In this document: positions 47,290 through 58,306 of the stretch, in pieces | Layout: every line of letters starts with the position of its first letter | Position numbering within the stretch: position 1 is the first letter of the stretch | Source: Vreelandella massiliensis | GTDB lineage: Bacteria > Pseudomonadota > Gammaproteobacteria > Pseudomonadales > Halomonadaceae | Reading direction: 5' to 3' | Assembly: GCF_900155385.1 (NCBI RefSeq) | Contig: NZ_LT699744.1 | Location: 665,911-729,910, forward strand | Length of the DNA: 64,000 nucleotides | Notes under the pieces: model-generated | The model's input: the letters and a program-made list of their open reading frames with translations, nothing else | What the model was told of the DNA's origin: nothing | Databases searched by the model: none | Program-made: the position numbers and the translations under genes

Positions 47290-47838
47290 ATGTTGACCTC
47301 ACTACTCCCCAGCCGGGTTGAGCCTTACAAGCTTGCAGCCCGCCACGAGCGACTCGAAGGCCTCGTCCCGCTGAATCAGTTGGCGCGATTGGCCGAAGAA
47401 GCCGGCGACCAAACGGGCGACTGCCACGTCGTGCTTGAATTTGGTGTCGATGCACAGGGCCGCCGTGAAATTCGTGGCCATTTGCAAGCGACACTCTCGC
47501 TTGCCTGCCGTCGCTGCCTTGAGCCGATGCCGCAACCTGTCGAAAGCCGGTTTTTGCTCGGCATGATCAGCGACGAAGCGTTAGCGGATGAGCTGCCGGC
47601 AAGCCACGAACCCGTGCTGGTGGAAAATGAACAGCTGGACTTGCTGACGGTTGTTGAGGATGAGTTGATTCTCAGTCTCCCGCAAGTCGTGTATCACGAC
47701 GAAAAGGAGTGCCGCGTTTCGCCAGAGCAGCTGGTCAGCAAGGCCGAGGGTTCGGACGAGAAAGCAGCGCCGAACGACAACCCTTTCGCGGTGCTCAATG
47801 CTTTAAAAAGCAGTGGCGCGTTGAAAGGCAAAAAATAG
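47290..47838 (+). CDS. yceD: YceD (DUF177), ribosome-linked accessory protein
   Basis: This 182-residue protein belongs to the DUF177 family, linked to 23S rRNA accumulation in E. coli. LSLACRRCLEPMPQPV holds the conserved cysteine pair. LLTVVEDELILSLPQVVYHDEKEC and the final NPFAVLNALKSS match YceD. The first residues (LPSRVEPYKLAARHERLEG) align with the E. coli N-terminus, so the ATG at 47290 is right. No shine-dalgarno precedes it, and the promoter leaves almost no leader. It leads the rpmF-plsX-fab block. Confidence 0.93.
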   Translation: MLTSLLPSRVEPYKLAARHERLEGLVPLNQLARLAEEAGDQTGDCHVVLEFGVDAQGRREIRGHLQATLSLACRRCLEPMPQPVESRFLLGMISDEALADELPASHEPVLVENEQLDLLTVVEDELILSLPQVVYHDEKECRVSPEQLVSKAEGSDEKAAPNDNPFAVLNALKSSGALKGKK

Positions 47839-47872
47839 CATCTTTTACCCTACACACCTGGAGTAAACACCC

Positions 47873-48043
47873 ATGGCAGTTCAAAAGAACCGTAAAACTC
47901 GCTCTAAGCGCGGTATGCGTCGCAGCCACGATGCCCTGAGCGCGCCGACACTGTCTCAAGACAAAGAAACCGGCACCACGCACTTGCGTCACCACGTCTC
48001 TCCGGACGGCTTCTACCGTGGTCGCAAAGTGGTCGAGGTTTAA
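47873..48043 (+). CDS. rpmF: Ribosomal protein bL32
   Basis: This short gene encodes 56 residues starting [20 protein letters not shown] and ending [12 protein letters not shown]. This is clearly bL32 of the large subunit. GGAG stands about nine bases before the ATG at 47873. Cysteines of the zinc-binding bL32 form are absent, so this is the zinc-free type. It lies between yceD and plsX, the standard order that links ribosome and membrane lipid synthesis. Confidence 0.97.
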   Translation: MAVQKNRKTRSKRGMRRSHDALSAPTLSQDKETGTTHLRHHVSPDGFYRGRKVVEV

Positions 48044-48105
48044 TACCTCACCCTGAGTGCCTGTGGCCAAACCGCAATGATTCAGTAACCGTGGCTCAGT
48101 AACGC

Positions 48106-49140
48106 GTGCGCATCGCCATTGATGTCATGGGGGGCGACCAAGGCCCCCAGGCCATCATCGTTGGCGCCGCGAAAGCAGCGCTGCACCATAGTGACTTAGA
48201 GCTTTTGCTGTTTGGCCCAAGCCGGCAAATTGTTGCCGAGTTCTCGCGCTTGCCGCAGCCCATGGCTGCGGCAGCGTCACGTTTGGTGGTGTGTGATGCA
48301 CCCAATAGCGTGGCCAAAGAGGCGACCGCCGCGTGGGCGCTGCGGCACGGCCGAGACAGCAGCATGGCGCTCATGCTGCGCAGTTTGGCGGGCCATGGTC
48401 CACATGGCCAGATTGATGCCGGGGTCAGTGCGGGAAATACCGCGGCATTGGTGGCTTTGTCACGGCGCGAGTTGGGCACGTTGCCCGGTATAGGTCGCCC
48501 AGCGATCAGCACGGCGATCCCCACGCGAAATGGCAAGCGCTGTTATCTGCTCGACCTAGGCGCGAACGTGGACTCGCCTGCGTCGCGTCTAGTGGATTTT
48601 GCCGTGATGGGCGCGGCAATGGCGCAGAGTGTCGACGCCATTGAGCGACCCCGGGTCGCGCTGCTCAATGTGGGCGCCGAGGCGACCAAGGGAAGCCGCA
48701 GCGTGCGCGAGGCCGATGCGATACTGCGTCGCCATCCCGCACAACACCTTTTTGCTTATCAAGGGTACGCCGAAGGCGGAGACCTTTTCGGCGGCGACGT
48801 TGATGTAGTGGTGTGTGACGGTTTTGTCGGCAACGCCGTGCTTAAATCGAGTGAAGGATTGGCCAGTATGCTGGTGGAGCGCGTTCAGGCGGTATTTGAA
48901 TCCCGGCTGAGCGGACGCCTGGCAAGTTTACTAGCGAGGCCGGCGCTCAAGCGCTTACAGCAAGAGCTTGATCCCGTGCGCTATAATGGTGCGAGCTTAT
49001 TGGGGCTTTCGCGTATTGTGGTGAAAAGCCATGGAGGGGCTCGCGCGGAAGGCTTTTACTACGCGATTGTACGCGCGATGCACGAAGTCGAACATAATCT
49101 GCCGCAACAGTTAGTGCAGCGCTGGCAGTCTCTGCCATGA
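48106..49140 (+). CDS. plsX: PlsX, phosphate acyltransferase
   Basis: This 344-residue enzyme converts acyl-ACP to acyl-phosphate, the first step of the PlsX-PlsY route to phosphatidic acid. It starts at a GTG (MRIAIDVMGGDQGPQAII) with no clear shine-dalgarno. GVSAGNTAALVALSRRELG, LLDLGANVDSPA and FVGNAVLKSSEGLA are family segments. It follows rpmF by 62 bases and precedes the fab genes. Confidence 0.95.
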   Translation: MRIAIDVMGGDQGPQAIIVGAAKAALHHSDLELLLFGPSRQIVAEFSRLPQPMAAAASRLVVCDAPNSVAKEATAAWALRHGRDSSMALMLRSLAGHGPHGQIDAGVSAGNTAALVALSRRELGTLPGIGRPAISTAIPTRNGKRCYLLDLGANVDSPASRLVDFAVMGAAMAQSVDAIERPRVALLNVGAEATKGSRSVREADAILRRHPAQHLFAYQGYAEGGDLFGGDVDVVVCDGFVGNAVLKSSEGLASMLVERVQAVFESRLSGRLASLLARPALKRLQQELDPVRYNGASLLGLSRIVVKSHGGARAEGFYYAIVRAMHEVEHNLPQQLVQRWQSLP

Positions 49141-49221
49141 CGCTGTTAAACCCTCGGCGCTCATGAGGAGTGCCGGGAGCGACCTGCACGGTAAACGCTA
49201 AATAAACCGGGCAGTGTCTTG

Positions 49222-49235
49222 TGCTCAAATGAGCA
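49222..49235. promoter_or_regulatory. 14-bp palindrome upstream of fabD
   Basis: TGCTCA and TGAGCA flank AA at 49222-49235, 28 bases before the fabD start. It could be an operator or a small mRNA hairpin. I recognise no known fatty-acid regulator site. Confidence 0.35.
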
Positions 49236-49263
49236 AACGCCAACAAGAGCAAAGGTGAACGAC

Positions 49264-50223
49264 ATGTCTCAACCCCTTGCCCTCATCTTTCCCGGGCAAG
49301 GCTCTCAACAGCTAGGAATGCTGCGAGAGCTGGCCGATCGCTACAGTGTGGTGGGAACCACCTTTGAAGAAGCGTCGGATGCTTTGGGCTATGATCTGTG
49401 GAAAGTCGTGCAAGAAGGTCCGGAAACATCACTCAATGCGACGGCTTGTACTCAGCCAGCGCTACTGGCGTCAAGCATCGCCGTTTGGCGTGTTTGGCAG
49501 GAGCTGGAAGGTCCGCGCCCAGGCGTCATGGCGGGACATAGCCTCGGCGAGTACAGTGCCATGGTCTGTGCTGGGGTGATGGGGTTTGCCGAAGGCATTA
49601 AGCTTGTGCGTTTGCGCGGTGAAGCCATGCAGGAAGCCGTTCCCGCCGGCGAAGGGGCTATGGCTGCCATTTTAGGCTTGGATAATGCCGCCGTCGAAGC
49701 GGCCTGCGAGAAAGCGGCGCAGGGCGAAGTGGTCTCGGCGGTTAACTACAATGCCCCGGGGCAGGTGGTGATCGCCGGTGCCAAGTCGGCCGTTGAGCGT
49801 GCCATTGCACAGTGTCAGGAAGCAGGCGCAAAACGCGCCATGCCGCTGCCGGTTTCGGTGCCGTCGCACTGTGCGCTGATGAAGCCAGCCGCTGAGCGAC
49901 TTTCGGCGGCCATTGGCGAAATCGACCTGCGTGCGCCACGCTACAGCGTGATTCAAAACGTCGATGCGCAAGCGCATGCCGACGTGGAAACATTGCGTAC
50001 CCGTTTGATTGAGCAGCTGTATCAGCCCGTCCGCTGGACCGAGTGCGTTGAGGCCATGAGTGCGCAAGGCGCCAAGACGTTTATTGAGTGTGGGCCGGGC
50101 AAGGTGTTAACCGGCTTGAATAAGCGTATCGTACGCGTCAGCAAAGGCTTGGCGGTCAACGATCCTGATAGCCTGGATGCCGCGCTGGAGCTAGCGCGCG
50201 AAACGCTTGCCAATCACGATTAG
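49264..50223 (+). CDS. fabD: FabD, malonyl-CoA:ACP transacylase
   Basis: This 319-residue enzyme starts MSQPLALIFPGQGSQQLGML at 49264, with AAAGGTGA upstream. The nucleophile is Ser93 in GHSLGEYSA. The arginine in LVRLRGEAMQ and the histidine in VPSHCALMKPA complete the active site. It loads malonyl groups onto AcpP, encoded two genes on. The longer open frame from 49219 would add residues without homology. Confidence 0.97.
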   Translation: MSQPLALIFPGQGSQQLGMLRELADRYSVVGTTFEEASDALGYDLWKVVQEGPETSLNATACTQPALLASSIAVWRVWQELEGPRPGVMAGHSLGEYSAMVCAGVMGFAEGIKLVRLRGEAMQEAVPAGEGAMAAILGLDNAAVEAACEKAAQGEVVSAVNYNAPGQVVIAGAKSAVERAIAQCQEAGAKRAMPLPVSVPSHCALMKPAAERLSAAIGEIDLRAPRYSVIQNVDAQAHADVETLRTRLIEQLYQPVRWTECVEAMSAQGAKTFIECGPGKVLTGLNKRIVRVSKGLAVNDPDSLDAALELARETLANHD

Positions 50224-50272
50224 TCGTTAGCCACGCGATTGACGAGCACTTTTCAAACAAGGGGTGAACGTG

Positions 50273-51016
50273 ATGACACAGGAACGCAGAGTGGCGCTGG
50301 TGACCGGTGCTAGCCGCGGTATCGGCCGTGCCATTGCGCATGAGCTAGGTCGCCAAGGGCGTATTGTGGTGGGAACGGCCACAAGCGAGGCGGGAGCGGA
50401 AAAAATTGATGCCGATCTCAAAGCGCAAGGCATTGAGGGTGCCGGCATTTGTTTGAATGTGACCGATCCGGCCAGCATCGACAGTGTGCTGAAAACGATT
50501 ACCGAGCAATTTGGTGCGCCCACTATTTTGGTCAACAACGCGGGCATTACCCGCGATAACCTTCTCATGCGTATGAAAGAGGATGAGTGGGATGCGGTAG
50601 TGGACACCAATCTCAAATCGGTTTACCGGGTGAGCAAGGCGTGTTTGCGTGGCATGACAAAAGCCCGTTTTGGGCGAATCGTATCGATCAGCTCCGTGGT
50701 GGCAACCATGGGCAACTTGGGCCAGACTAACTACGCAGCGGCCAAGGCAGGTATGGAAGGTTTTAGCCGTTCACTGGCTCGCGAGGTGGCGTCACGCAAC
50801 ATAACCGTCAATAATGTGGCACCCGGCTTTATTGCCACCGACATGACCGAAGCGTTGCCGGAAGCTCAGCACGAAATGTTGCTCAAGCAGATTCCGCTAG
50901 CGCGCCTCGGGGCACCCGAAGAGATCGCCGCGGCAGTAGGCTTTTTAACCAGCGACAGCGCGGGTTACATCACCGGCGAAACGCTGCAAGTTAACGGCGG
51001 CATGAATATGCGTTGA
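50273..51016 (+). CDS. fabG: FabG, 3-oxoacyl-ACP reductase
   Basis: This 247-residue short-chain dehydrogenase has the NADP loop TGASRGIGRAIA, NNAGITRDNL, and the catalytic pair Tyr154 and Lys158 in YAAAKAG. It ends ETLQVNGGMNMR, as usual for FabG. I use the ATG at 50273; an in-frame GTG at 50264 is too close to AAGGGG. It carries out the first reduction of each elongation cycle. Confidence 0.97.
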   Translation: MTQERRVALVTGASRGIGRAIAHELGRQGRIVVGTATSEAGAEKIDADLKAQGIEGAGICLNVTDPASIDSVLKTITEQFGAPTILVNNAGITRDNLLMRMKEDEWDAVVDTNLKSVYRVSKACLRGMTKARFGRIVSISSVVATMGNLGQTNYAAAKAGMEGFSRSLAREVASRNITVNNVAPGFIATDMTEALPEAQHEMLLKQIPLARLGAPEEIAAAVGFLTSDSAGYITGETLQVNGGMNMR

Positions 51017-51137
51017 TGCCCTAGGTTTGGCGGTTGCGTCTGCCAAAGGGCGTCTATAAACTACCCCGCAGCTTTTGGCTTGCGGTTTCCAAATGGCTGG
51101 TTATTAAACCGCTAATGTGAACGACTGGAGTACGTAG

Positions 51138-51371
51138 ATGAGTACTATCGAAGAGCGCGTAAAGAAAGTTGTGGCCGAGCGCCTGAACGTTAAAGAAGAA
51201 GATATTCAAAACGGTTCTTCTTTTACCGAAGACCTGGGTGCCGACTCGCTCGACACCGTTGAGCTGGTCATGGCGTTGGAAGAGGAATTCGACACCGAAA
51301 TTCCTGACGAAGAAGCCGAGAAGATCACCACGGTTCAGGAAGCCATCGACTACGTTAACGCCAATCAGTAA
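51138..51371 (+). CDS. acpP: Acyl carrier protein
   Basis: This 77-residue acidic protein has the phosphopantetheine site at Ser37 in [20 protein letters not shown]. It carries all intermediates of fatty-acid synthesis. The 121-base gap after fabG holds a stem (TTTGGC 51026-51031 with GCCAAA 51042-51047, flanked by CCC/GGG) and two imperfect promoter pairs: TTGCGT 51034 with TATAAA 51055, and TTGCGG 51080 with TATTAA 51102. A separate strong promoter for acpP is known in E. coli. CTGGAG precedes the ATG, and a strong terminator follows the gene. Confidence 0.98.
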   Translation: MSTIEERVKKVVAERLNVKEEDIQNGSSFTEDLGADSLDTVELVMALEEEFDTEIPDEEAEKITTVQEAIDYVNANQ

Positions 51372-51415
51372 GGTTGCGTTAACGCCATGAGTCGAGGCGG
51401 GTTGACCGCCAAAAC

Positions 51416-51446
51416 AAAAAGCCGTCCTCCCTAAGGGCGGCTTTTT
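51416..51446 (+). terminator. Terminator after acpP
   Basis: AAAAAGCCG (51416-51424) pairs with CGGCTTTTT (51438-51446), with CC/GG pairing inside. A five-base T-run follows the GC part. It separates acpP from fabF. Confidence 0.9.
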
Positions 51447-51459
51447 GCTGTATGGGACA

Positions 51460-51489
51460 ATGAACGTGGCGGGTAAACTCCGTTATACT
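51460..51489 (+). promoter_or_regulatory. Candidate promoter of fabF
   Basis: TATACT (51484-51489) is a good -10 box. Only weak -35 matches lie upstream (ATGAAC 51460 at 18 bases). A promoter is expected because the acpP terminator stands immediately upstream. The leader would be about 130 bases. Confidence 0.4.
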
Positions 51490-51629
51490 GTCGCTTTGCT
51501 AAGGGCGGAATGCTCGACATTGATCACGCTGCACCCTAATGTGCATGCAGAGCATGCGCCATTGCAGTCAGTGACCGGTAGCAATAACCCAAGCGGGTTG
51601 CGTCACCATGGATGCCTGGAGGAAAACGA

Positions 51630-52868
51630 ATGGCACGAAAAAGGGTAGTGGTAACTGGGCTAGGCCTGGTGACCCCAGTGGGGAATACCGTTGATGAGTC
51701 CTGGGCGAATATCGTCGCGGGTAAAAGCGGTATTGCGCCCATCGAGCATTTTGATACGAGCGGTTTCAATACGCGTTTTGGCGGGTCGGTGAAAAACTTT
51801 GATATTAGCCCCTACCTGAACCCGAAAGATGCTCGCAAGATGGATCTGTTTATCCAATACGGTATGGCGGCGGGTGCGCAGGCGATTCGCGACTCGGGTA
51901 TCGAGTGCACCGAAGAAAACGCCGAACGTATGGGGGTTGCGATTGGCTCAGGCATTGGGGGGTTGCCCATGATCGAGCACAATCACAGCGCGATGCTCAA
52001 AAGCGGCCCGCGCCGCATATCCCCGTTTTTCGTGCCGGGCTCTATCATCAATATGATCTCGGGTAACATGGCGATTCAGCATGGCTTCAAAGGCCCGAAT
52101 ATCGCGATTACCACCGCCTGCACCACCGGCACTCATAACATTGGCTATAGCGCACGCACTATCGCTTACGGCGATGCCGATGTGATGGTATGTGGCGGCG
52201 CTGAAATGGCAACCACGCCGTTAGGCCTGGGTGGCTTCTCTGCCGCGCGTGCGCTCTCGACGCGTAACGACAACCCGGAAGCGGCGAGCCGCCCGTGGGA
52301 CGTGGATCGTGACGGCTTTGTACTTTCCGATGGCGCGGGGGTCCTGGTGATGGAGGAGTATGAACACGCGAAGGCGCGTGGCGCGACCATCTATGCGGAG
52401 CTTGCAGGCTTTGGCATGAGTGATGACGCCTTCCACATGACGGCGCCACCCGAAGACGGCAGTGGTGCAGCGCTTTCCATGAGTAATGCGATTAAAGACG
52501 CCCAAATCGATCCGGCAGCGGTCGATTACATCAATGCCCACGGTACATCGACAGCGCACGGCGATCTGGCCGAAAGCCGCGCGGTAGAGCGCGTGCTGGG
52601 GGATGCGGCGAAAAGTGTGGCGGTCAGCTCCACCAAGTCAATGATTGGTCATTTGCTGGGTGCGGCCGGTGCCGTGGAAGCGGTGTTTAGCGTGCTCGCC
52701 ATACGCGATCAAGTGGCGCCCCCCACCATTAACTTGGATACTCCCCAGGCAGGCTGCAACCTCGACTACGTGCCGCATAACGCGCGCGAAATGACGATCA
52801 ATGTGACCCTTTCGAACTCCTTTGGCTTTGGCGGTACCAACGGGACGCTGCTGTTCAAGAAAGTGTAA
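51630..52868 (+). CDS. fabF: FabF, 3-oxoacyl-ACP synthase II
   Basis: This 412-residue condensing enzyme starts [19 protein letters not shown] behind TGGAGGAAAA. The catalytic residues are Cys164 in [13 protein letters not shown], a histidine in [11 protein letters not shown] and a histidine in [13 protein letters not shown]. It elongates acyl chains and controls the proportion of longer unsaturated acids. pabC follows after 86 bases. Confidence 0.97.
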   Translation: MARKRVVVTGLGLVTPVGNTVDESWANIVAGKSGIAPIEHFDTSGFNTRFGGSVKNFDISPYLNPKDARKMDLFIQYGMAAGAQAIRDSGIECTEENAERMGVAIGSGIGGLPMIEHNHSAMLKSGPRRISPFFVPGSIINMISGNMAIQHGFKGPNIAITTACTTGTHNIGYSARTIAYGDADVMVCGGAEMATTPLGLGGFSAARALSTRNDNPEAASRPWDVDRDGFVLSDGAGVLVMEEYEHAKARGATIYAELAGFGMSDDAFHMTAPPEDGSGAALSMSNAIKDAQIDPAAVDYINAHGTSTAHGDLAESRAVERVLGDAAKSVAVSSTKSMIGHLLGAAGAVEAVFSVLAIRDQVAPPTINLDTPQAGCNLDYVPHNAREMTINVTLSNSFGFGGTNGTLLFKKV

Positions 52869-52954
52869 TCGTGACAGCACGCAACACAGTGGCGGTTAAT
52901 GCACCCAATGGAGCGTAACGCCAGCAGGTTAGATGGGGTAAAGGGGCAAGCGGG

Positions 52955-53758
52955 ATGACAGCGTCGCCAATGCTACCGTTTGATGATCGTGGCTTCGCCT
53001 ACGGCGACGGCCTCTTTGAGACGGTGCTATTGCGCGATGGTAAGCCTGTGTTGTGGGATTTTCATCGCGCGCGGCTGCGCCGTGGCTGCGAGGTATTGGG
53101 GATAGAGACGCCCGATGACGCCTCACTTGAAGCGACCTGGCAGGTGGATAGCCCCATTTCGCGTGAAGAGGTGCTGAAGATCGTGGTCACACGGGGTAGC
53201 GGCGGGCGCGGCTATGCGCCGCCCCCAACGCCGTCTCCGCGCTTATTGAGTCACCGGACCCCCTTTAAACCGAACCTTATGCGCTGGCAGGAAGGCGTTC
53301 AGGTTGGCGTTTGCGATTTACGCCTTGGGCACCAGCCCCGCTTGGCAGGTATCAAACATCTCAACCGCTTGGAAAATGTCCTCGCCCGCCGCGAGTGGCA
53401 GCGCGATGATATTGCCGAGGGGTTGCTGGCCGACCAGCAGGGCAACCTCGTTGAGGCCACCAGCATGAACCTGTTTTGGCAAAAAGGGGGGGCTTTCTGG
53501 ACGCCGCCCATAGTGCAGTGCGGGGTGGCGGGAACACTTCGAGAGGCGCTGATTGCGCAAGGGGATGTCCAGGAGGCAAAGCTCCCTTTGCATGATCTCC
53601 CTATGGTTGATCAGCTCTGGGTGGGTAACTCCGTGCAAGGGCTTTGGCCAGTAGTGGCACTGGTGTCATTTGAAGGAAAAGTGCAAAAACGCTGGTCACG
53701 GCTTGAAAGCGATAGTTTACAAAGGGCAGGACACCGCCTACTGGGTTTTGTCTCTTAA
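52955..53758 (+). CDS. pabC: PabC, aminodeoxychorismate lyase
   Basis: This 267-residue fold-type IV PLP enzyme makes p-aminobenzoate for folate. DDRGFAYGDGLFETVLLRDG, GIKHLNRLENVLARREW (with the PLP lysine) and EATSMNLFWQKGG are typical of PabC. The ATG at 52955 follows AAAGGGGCAAGCGGG. The location between fabF and mltG is the standard one. Confidence 0.94.
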   Translation: MTASPMLPFDDRGFAYGDGLFETVLLRDGKPVLWDFHRARLRRGCEVLGIETPDDASLEATWQVDSPISREEVLKIVVTRGSGGRGYAPPPTPSPRLLSHRTPFKPNLMRWQEGVQVGVCDLRLGHQPRLAGIKHLNRLENVLARREWQRDDIAEGLLADQQGNLVEATSMNLFWQKGGAFWTPPIVQCGVAGTLREALIAQGDVQEAKLPLHDLPMVDQLWVGNSVQGLWPVVALVSFEGKVQKRWSRLESDSLQRAGHRLLGFVS

Positions 53759-53786
53759 AGCGAATGATGATGAAAAGAGGTGGAGT

Positions 53787-56448
<2,662 letters not shown>

Positions 56449-56469
56449 GCTGCTCTTAGGAGACCCATT

Positions 56470-56802
56470 ATGGCGCAGAAAGCGCTTTCGTTGAGTATTC
56501 CCGATGTGCCGACACTGCTCGCCGCCTACATGCCCTTTCTGGATCGCGGTGGCATGTTTGTGCCGACCCATAAACCCTATGCCTTGGGTCAAAAAGTGGT
56601 ACTGCTACTAACCCTGCCTGGGGAAGAGGAGCGGTTAACAGCCAGTGGCCACGTAGTTTGGGTCTCACCCGAGGGGGTGTCAGGACGCCGAATGCCCGGA
56701 ATTGGCGTGCATTTTAGCCAACAGGACTACAGCGTGCGTGATCGCATCGAAACCCTGCTAGCAGGCCAGTTAGACAAAGCCGCGCCTTCCTATACGCTAT
56801 AA
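56470..56802 (+). CDS. pilZ: PilZ, type IV pilus biogenesis protein
   Basis: This 110-residue protein matches the founding pilus PilZ family. The usual c-di-GMP signature R-x3-R and [D/N]-x-S-x2-G is not kept: the region reads LDRGGMFVPTHKPYALGQ, as in PilZ proteins that do not bind the nucleotide. ASGHVVWVSPEG and PGIGVHF follow. It has TTAGGAGA before the ATG. With comEC also present, type IV pili and DNA uptake are plausible in this organism. Confidence 0.93.
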   Translation: MAQKALSLSIPDVPTLLAAYMPFLDRGGMFVPTHKPYALGQKVVLLLTLPGEEERLTASGHVVWVSPEGVSGRRMPGIGVHFSQQDYSVRDRIETLLAGQLDKAAPSYTL

Positions 56803-56877
56803 GTTTTCCGACTTCTATAAAGCGCGTACTGCATAATCGTTACGTCTTCTCCCCTTACTGCCAATATTGAGTGCCCT

Positions 56878-57708
56878 ATGTTTGTTGATTCTCACTGCCA
56901 CCTTGATCGTTTATCCGACAAAACCCACGGCGGTGACCTTAACGCCACGCTAGACGCCGCTCGCGCCGCCGAGGTGAGCCAGTTTCTCGCCATCGCGGTG
57001 ACGCTGGAGGATGTGCCCAATCTCGCTAGGATCGCGCGCGATCACCACGATGTGGTGATCTCGGCGGGGCTGCATCCGCTGCACTCGGCTGAGCATGAGC
57101 CCAGCATCGACGCTATTATGAAGACGGCGGATCAATACTCGGCGGTGGCGATTGGCGAGTCGGGACTTGATTACCATTACCGCGAAAGCGTGCCAGCCGA
57201 TGTCCAGTATGAGCGCTTTAAACGCCATTTGATTGCCGCACGCGAGCTAGAACTGCCGATTGTGGTGCACACGCGTGAGGCTAAAGAGGATACGCTTAAG
57301 CTTCTGCGTGAGCACGCGGACCCACAAGTAGGCGGGGTGCTGCACTGTTTCAGCGAAGACATGGACATGGCGCGTGAGGCGATCAGACTGGGCTTTTACA
57401 TTTCGCTATCGGGTATCGTGACCTTTCGCAATGCCGATTCCCTACGCGAATTGGCGCGCAAGCTTCCGCTTGATCGGCTTTTGATCGAAACCGATAGTCC
57501 CTATCTCGCGCCCGTCCCATACCGGGGTAAACCCAATGAGCCCGCGTGGGTCGTCGAGGTGGCCGAGTGCATCGCCAAAGAGCGCGGGATCAGTGTCGAT
57601 GAAGTGGCGATGCAGACCACCGCGAATTTTTATCGCCTCTTTCGTGCCGCCGCGCCCGAGGCGCCCGCGCATGTGCGGGAGGGGCTGGCTCAAGCTGGCT
57701 TGGTTTAA
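56878..57708 (+). CDS. tatD: TatD-family metal-dependent deoxyribonuclease
   Basis: This 276-residue TIM-barrel hydrolase starts MFVDSHCHLDRL with the metal histidines. AIGESGLDYHY, PIVVHTREAKEDTLKLL, GGVLHCFSEDMDMA and LIETDSPYLAP complete the active site. This is the YcfH-like group next to holB and pilZ. Upstream, CATAAT at 56832-56837 is a possible -10 box without a clear -35. Exact substrate in the cell is unsettled. Confidence 0.94.
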   Translation: MFVDSHCHLDRLSDKTHGGDLNATLDAARAAEVSQFLAIAVTLEDVPNLARIARDHHDVVISAGLHPLHSAEHEPSIDAIMKTADQYSAVAIGESGLDYHYRESVPADVQYERFKRHLIAARELELPIVVHTREAKEDTLKLLREHADPQVGGVLHCFSEDMDMAREAIRLGFYISLSGIVTFRNADSLRELARKLPLDRLLIETDSPYLAPVPYRGKPNEPAWVVEVAECIAKERGISVDEVAMQTTANFYRLFRAAAPEAPAHVREGLAQAGLV

Positions 57709-57724
57709 AAACAAGGGGGCTTTG

Positions 57725-58306
57725 ATGAATCTCGACCGGTTGCTGCAACAGTGCGAGGGCACGCCCAAGGTGCCGCCCGTGGCACAGTGGGACCCCCCGC
57801 TAGCGGGCGATATGCCGCTGGTCATTAAAGCGGATGGCCAATGGGAGCATGAAGGGCGTGCCTTTAAGCGTCCTGCGCTGATGCAGCTGCTTTCAAGTCT
57901 GCTGCGCCAAGACCCGGAGGGAGTGTGCTTGGTGACCCCGACCGAGCGTTGGCGTATCGACGTTGAAGACTGCCCGTTTGTGATTGTTGAAGCGCAAAAA
58001 CGCGACGGTGATTGGTATCTGGTGACGCAGTACGGCGATGAACTGCGTTTGGACGCGGATCATCCGTTAAGCATTACGCCGCTCCCTGATGGCGAAACAG
58101 CGCCACAAGTGCCCGTTCGCTTTGGGCTTTGCGCGCGGCTAAGCCGCAATGTCTACTATCAGCTGGTAGAGGCCGCGACCTCCCGCGAGCAAGCGGATGG
58201 CACCCTTGAGATTGGCATCGAGAGCGCAAAGCAGTGGCATGTGCTTGGCTATATCGACAGTGAAGATCTGACGGAAAACCACGGCAGCGCAAGCGGGGCA
58301 GAGTGA
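57725..58306 (+). CDS. DUF1285 protein of unknown function
   Basis: This 193-residue soluble protein starts MNLDRLLQQCEGTPKVPPVAQW at 57725 behind AAGGGGGCTTTG. The open frame extends upstream inside tatD and should not be used. PLVIKADGQWEHEGRAFKRPALMQLLSSLLRQDPEG and LVTPTERWRIDVEDCPFVIVE are the DUF1285 core. No catalytic motif is apparent. Relatives occupy the same place after tatD in Pseudomonas. It overlaps the next gene as GTGA. Confidence 0.82.
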   Translation: MNLDRLLQQCEGTPKVPPVAQWDPPLAGDMPLVIKADGQWEHEGRAFKRPALMQLLSSLLRQDPEGVCLVTPTERWRIDVEDCPFVIVEAQKRDGDWYLVTQYGDELRLDADHPLSITPLPDGETAPQVPVRFGLCARLSRNVYYQLVEAATSREQADGTLEIGIESAKQWHVLGYIDSEDLTENHGSASGAE

